From the NCBI GenBank assembly GCA_019636795.1, contig JAHBWW010000005.1:124001-188000 (forward strand): a stretch of DNA of 64,000 nt, in the 5' to 3' direction. Below, piece by piece: positions 61,348 through 64,000 of the stretch; the stretch's first letter is position 1; every line of letters begins with the position of its first letter. A program made the position numbers and the translations under genes. Below the pieces are notes generated by a model. That model was not told the origin of the DNA, searched no databases, and saw nothing but the letters and a program-made list of their open reading frames with translations. The stretch is from Phycisphaeraceae bacterium. GTDB taxonomy: Bacteria; Planctomycetota; Phycisphaerae; Phycisphaerales; UBA1924.

Positions 61348-62061
61348 CTAGAGAGAAGTCATCGCGGCCTGGAAAGCCTGGCTGACTAGATCGGCCATGT
61401 TGCGCCGTGCAGTCGCCTGATGGAGCAGGCCTTGGCGAAGTTCGAGTTCGATGCCGATGTAGCGTTCTGGTGGGAAGTGCAGTCGCAGGTGGGTCGTGAA
61501 GCCGTCGTCGGTGCCGAGGTAGGGTTCATTGAAGCGAACGCGAAGCGACGGGGCCAAAACGTTGAAATGGTGCATGGAGGCGTGGCAAAATGCGGCTTCG
61601 GCTTCAAGCGCCGGGTCGAAGAGGAGACCGATGTCAAGAGCACGTTCGACGCTGTCGAGGATATCAGTGAATGAGTGGACAGAAATGTGCAAGATGTTTC
61701 GGTCGAGCTTAATGCAGTCGTCGATGAACCGTGTTACGGCGTTGCGATAGGGGTGGTAGAACTGCTCGATGAGATTATTGCGTGCGGCTGGGTGGAGAGT
61801 GCGAGAGAACTCACTGAACAACTGTGGGTGATCGAGTGAGCGGTTGAGTTCGATCAGGAGGCGAGTGATTGTGGCTGCGTAGAGAGGAGCAGCGAGGTTG
61901 GCTGCGCAATGCAGTGCAACGTCAAGCGCGCCGATGTCGAGGGCGCGATGGGTATGGAGAATTGCGGGGGCTGCCTGAAAGAGCGATTCGTAGCCATGAG
62001 GCACCCGGTTTGAGCCGTGCTCGCAGGTGATGATGATCGACCACCGCGATGATTCAGGCAT
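61348..62061 (-). CDS. N-formylglutamate amidohydrolase-like protein
   Basis: A 237-residue protein of the N-formylglutamate amidohydrolase family, zinc-type hydrolases that cleave amide bonds of N-acyl glutamate. It starts SSRWSIIITCEHGSNRVPHG (the usual CEHxxN motif), with HTHRALDIGALDVALHCAAN and NILHISVHSFT (HxH-type motif), as in the family. The ATG at 62061 is preferred because homology begins there and it overlaps the upstream gene by 8 nt; ATGs at 62076 and 62109 are alternatives. It ends the ATP-grasp/GCS2 operon, so its real substrate may be a gamma-glutamyl-type product rather than formylglutamate. Confidence 0.83.
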   Translation of the reverse strand: MPESSRWSIIITCEHGSNRVPHGYESLFQAAPAILHTHRALDIGALDVALHCAANLAAPLYAATITRLLIELNRSLDHPQLFSEFSRTLHPAARNNLIEQFYHPYRNAVTRFIDDCIKLDRNILHISVHSFTDILDSVERALDIGLLFDPALEAEAAFCHASMHHFNVLAPSLRVRFNEPYLGTDDGFTTHLRLHFPPERYIGIELELRQGLLHQATARRNMADLVSQAFQAAMTSL

Positions 62062-63325
62062 GGAAGAGGGTTCCATGTGCGAGGCAGGTTCCGAGTTCGT
62101 GGTAGACATCGAGCATGCGTGGCCTGGTTGTGTCGCTGCCTAGCGCTTTGATGATGCGGGTCGAGAGCGTGCCGGCACGGAGCAAACGCGCGATGGTCGC
62201 CGCGTGGGGAGCATCGCTTGCGATGGTGTGGGAGGCAATGTGCCGCCAGAGTTCTGCAGCGGAAGTAGGAGAGCAGAGACCGAAGGCTGAGAGTAGTTGA
62301 GGATGCGTGATGCGGGCAAGTTCGCCATGGCGAATGGTGTCGAGCAGGGTGGAATGAAGTGATTCAGTGTCGGTGGATTGCTGGGCTGCGAGCCCCATCC
62401 ACCGTTCTTCGATCAATGATCGCACGGCAGCGACAGTCAGGGCGACGACAGCAAGATCGGCTGCGGGTGATTCCTGAACATCGATGACGCGGATCTCGAT
62501 GGAGCCTCGATCGAAGCGAGCGATACAGCCTCGACTGTTGGCCCATTCGTGGCGAAGAATTCCATCGGGGTCGAAGGGCGCGAGCGCGCGATAGACCGAG
62601 CCGAGGACTTCGTGTTCGTAGTCGCGGCGTGTAAAAATGGGCTCAGGAATGACCAGCCCGGAGAGTTCGGGGATGCGGCGAGCATTCGAGCGATAGACCT
62701 CGAGGCGGCTGTCGATGTAGCCAGTGATACGACCGTCGTGGATTGGCGAACTGGCTGCGAGCGCGGGGAGCAATGGCAGGACGAGCCGGATGGCTGCGTG
62801 GAGGCGGCCGAATTCGTCGTCGTTGGCGAAGGGGAGGTTGATGTGTGTGCTTTGCAGGTTGGCCCAGCCGTGGCCGCGACAGTCGAAGATGCGGTTGAAC
62901 GCTTCGTAGACCGCGTTGTATTCGTGCGGCCAGAGTTTCATTTCGAGGAACGGGTCCATCCATGGGTGCATCGCTGTGGGCATGAGCATGGCGTTGCGTG
63001 CTTCGAGCGAGCGATTGATTGATTCGACTTCCGTGGCGAAGAGTAGATCGACGCCTTCGAGCGATGCTACAGGTTCGTTGGTCTTGAGTTCGACGACATG
63101 GAGTGCGAGTTCGTTTGACCAGCCGATGATGGTGTCGTGGCCGTGTGGGTCGAAGTCTGATCGGTACTCTCCGGTGACATCGTGCATGAGCTGGTCGACG
63201 ATTGGTCGCACATCGAGAGTGTCACGATCGACGACCATATACTCAAGTTCGATGCCTGTTGCGCTGAGTTGTCCTCGCGGATAGTGATAGTGCTTTGGCG
63301 ACGGATTTGGGTCATTTTGAGTCAC
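62054..63325 (-). CDS. GCS2-family glutamate-cysteine ligase-like enzyme
   Basis: A 423-residue carboxylate-amine ligase of the GCS2 family (YbdK-like), which joins the gamma-carboxyl of Glu, or a similar acid, to an amine with ATP. It starts with ATGIELEYMVVDRDTLDVRP (usual GxExE motif) and has ELALHVVELKTNEPVASLEG, GHGWANLQSTHINLPFANDD and SRGCIARFDRGSIEIRVIDV, the blocks that bind ATP, metal and substrate. The GTG at 63325 overlaps the ATP-grasp stop (GTGA). Its 3' end overlaps the hydrolase start. It is unlikely to be a plain glutathione gene because no GshB is next to it; see the findings. Confidence 0.85.
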   Translation of the reverse strand: MTQNDPNPSPKHYHYPRGQLSATGIELEYMVVDRDTLDVRPIVDQLMHDVTGEYRSDFDPHGHDTIIGWSNELALHVVELKTNEPVASLEGVDLLFATEVESINRSLEARNAMLMPTAMHPWMDPFLEMKLWPHEYNAVYEAFNRIFDCRGHGWANLQSTHINLPFANDDEFGRLHAAIRLVLPLLPALAASSPIHDGRITGYIDSRLEVYRSNARRIPELSGLVIPEPIFTRRDYEHEVLGSVYRALAPFDPDGILRHEWANSRGCIARFDRGSIEIRVIDVQESPAADLAVVALTVAAVRSLIEERWMGLAAQQSTDTESLHSTLLDTIRHGELARITHPQLLSAFGLCSPTSAAELWRHIASHTIASDAPHAATIARLLRAGTLSTRIIKALGSDTTRPRMLDVYHELGTCLAHGTLFHA

Positions 63326-64000
63326 TGGCGACGGGCCTCCATGCCTTTGAGGAAGTGTCGCATGATCGCTTCATAGAGCGCATCGCCCAGAATACGATCT
63401 TCGACTTCGCAGTCAATGTTCGGGTTGTCATTAACTTCCATGACCATTGCTGCGCCGCGGACGACTTTGAGATCCACGCCATAGAGACCGTTGCCAATGA
63501 GGCCTGCCGCTCGGACGGCGCAGCGAACGACGTCCTTTGGTGCGCGTTCGACCGGGATGGTCTCGACTTTGCCGAACTTGTGTCCGTCCTCTTCGTGCTT
63601 GAGGATCTGCCAGTGCGATGGAGCCATGAAATAACGGCAGACGAAAAGGGGCTTACCCCCAAGCACGCCGACACGCCAGTCGAAATCGGTTGGAACGAAT
63701 TCCTGTGCCACGAGGAGATCGGTTGTTTCGAAGAGTTCATTGGTGACGCGTTCGAATTCTTCGAGCGACTCGGCCTTGATGACACCGACGGAAAAAGAAC
63801 TGTCGGGCTTCTTGATGACGCACGGCAGACCAGTGCGTTCTGGCACTGTGGGCGCACCTTCGCGCCCGAATGTGACGGTGTGCGGCATGGGGATCTTGTG
63901 ACGAGTCAACTGTTCAGCCAGAAAGACCTTGTTGGAACAGCGCACGATCGAAACTGGGTCATCGATGACGAAGAGACCCATCGCTGCAGCACGGCGGGCG
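63322..64000 (-). CDS. RimK-like ATP-grasp ligase (partial, continues beyond window)
   Basis: The frame is open to the right edge, so the N-terminal part is missing. The visible 226 residues have MGLFVIDDPVSIVRCSNKVF (usual pre-ATP-grasp strand), then KVFLAEQLTRHKIPMPHTVT, LPCVIKKPDSSFSVGV with the ATP-binding Lys, LLVAQEFVPTDFDWRVGVLG, and VMEVNDNPNIDCEVEDRI, which is the metal-binding E-x-N-DNPN of RimK/LysX-type ATP-grasp enzymes. Such enzymes add amino acids, often Glu, to carboxyl groups. Downstream genes are GCS2 and an amidohydrolase, each overlapping. The true start lies outside the window. Confidence 0.85.
   Translation of the reverse strand, partial: ARRAAAMGLFVIDDPVSIVRCSNKVFLAEQLTRHKIPMPHTVTFGREGAPTVPERTGLPCVIKKPDSSFSVGVIKAESLEEFERVTNELFETTDLLVAQEFVPTDFDWRVGVLGGKPLFVCRYFMAPSHWQILKHEEDGHKFGKVETIPVERAPKDVVRCAVRAAGLIGNGLYGVDLKVVRGAAMVMEVNDNPNIDCEVEDRILGDALYEAIMRHFLKGMEARRQ

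Overview
This 64-kb, GC-rich window is an ordinary stretch of chromosome from a diderm bacterium, most likely a planctomycete of the class Phycisphaerae. That is an inference from several signs. There are two exported proteins with PEP-CTERM-like tails. One secreted protein ends in a Cys-bounded dockerin-like EF-hand domain of the kind seen in Phycisphaerae. There are lipid A, heptose and LptD genes, and a reduced cell-division cluster without mur genes. I see no phage, transposon, integron, CRISPR array, rRNA or recognisable tRNA.

Layout. 1-5.4 kb: a translation operon (infB end, DUF503/YlxP, rbfA, an HhH-glycosylase-like gene, a giant TPR lipoprotein), each gene after infB joined by a GTGA overlap. 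5.5-10.3 kb: yebC, DUF1643, a small membrane protein, then lpxK-hldE-ASCH for the outer membrane. 10.3-12.3 kb: a medium-chain dehydrogenase and two small exported cysteine-rich proteins. 12.4-15.5 kb: trmD-rplS, a methyltransferase, and a lysine/alanine-rich H1-like protein. 15.7-19.6 kb: an S41 peptidase and two tandem PEP-CTERM paralogues, each with its own terminator. 19.8-23.8 kb: gmhA, a Rieske oxygenase divergent from homogentisate dioxygenase, and the dockerin-like protein. 24-31.5 kb: lptD, a lipoprotein, thiS-thiG, a one-domain asparaginase, isolated atpC, a lone FecCD permease and infA.

31.6-44.3 kb: a PrpD-family protein, a Gld-type ABC system (ATPase, permease, GldG-like), a GAF/receiver protein, and the dnaG-rpoD-prmC block. 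44.3-49.3 kb: acylphosphatase, HAD hydrolase, DUF418 protein, two unrecognised genes and clpX. 49.3-54.1 kb: cytochrome c, rsmH, a LysM protein, an FtsL-like protein and ftsI. 54.1-61.3 kb: a putative HExxH lipoprotein, valS with a large catalytic-domain insertion, a TPR protein and tig. 61.3-64 kb: a coupled operon of RimK-like ATP-grasp, GCS2-type ligase and N-formylglutamate amidohydrolase-like genes.

Most genes are housekeeping. The best candidates for new biology are the ATP-grasp/GCS2/amidohydrolase operon (peptide-like product unknown), the exported metallothionein-like protein with its Cys-rich neighbour, the ValS insertion, the split LptD N-terminus, and the FtsL-like protein with a lipobox-like motif. 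All functions come from reading motifs and context; no database search was run.
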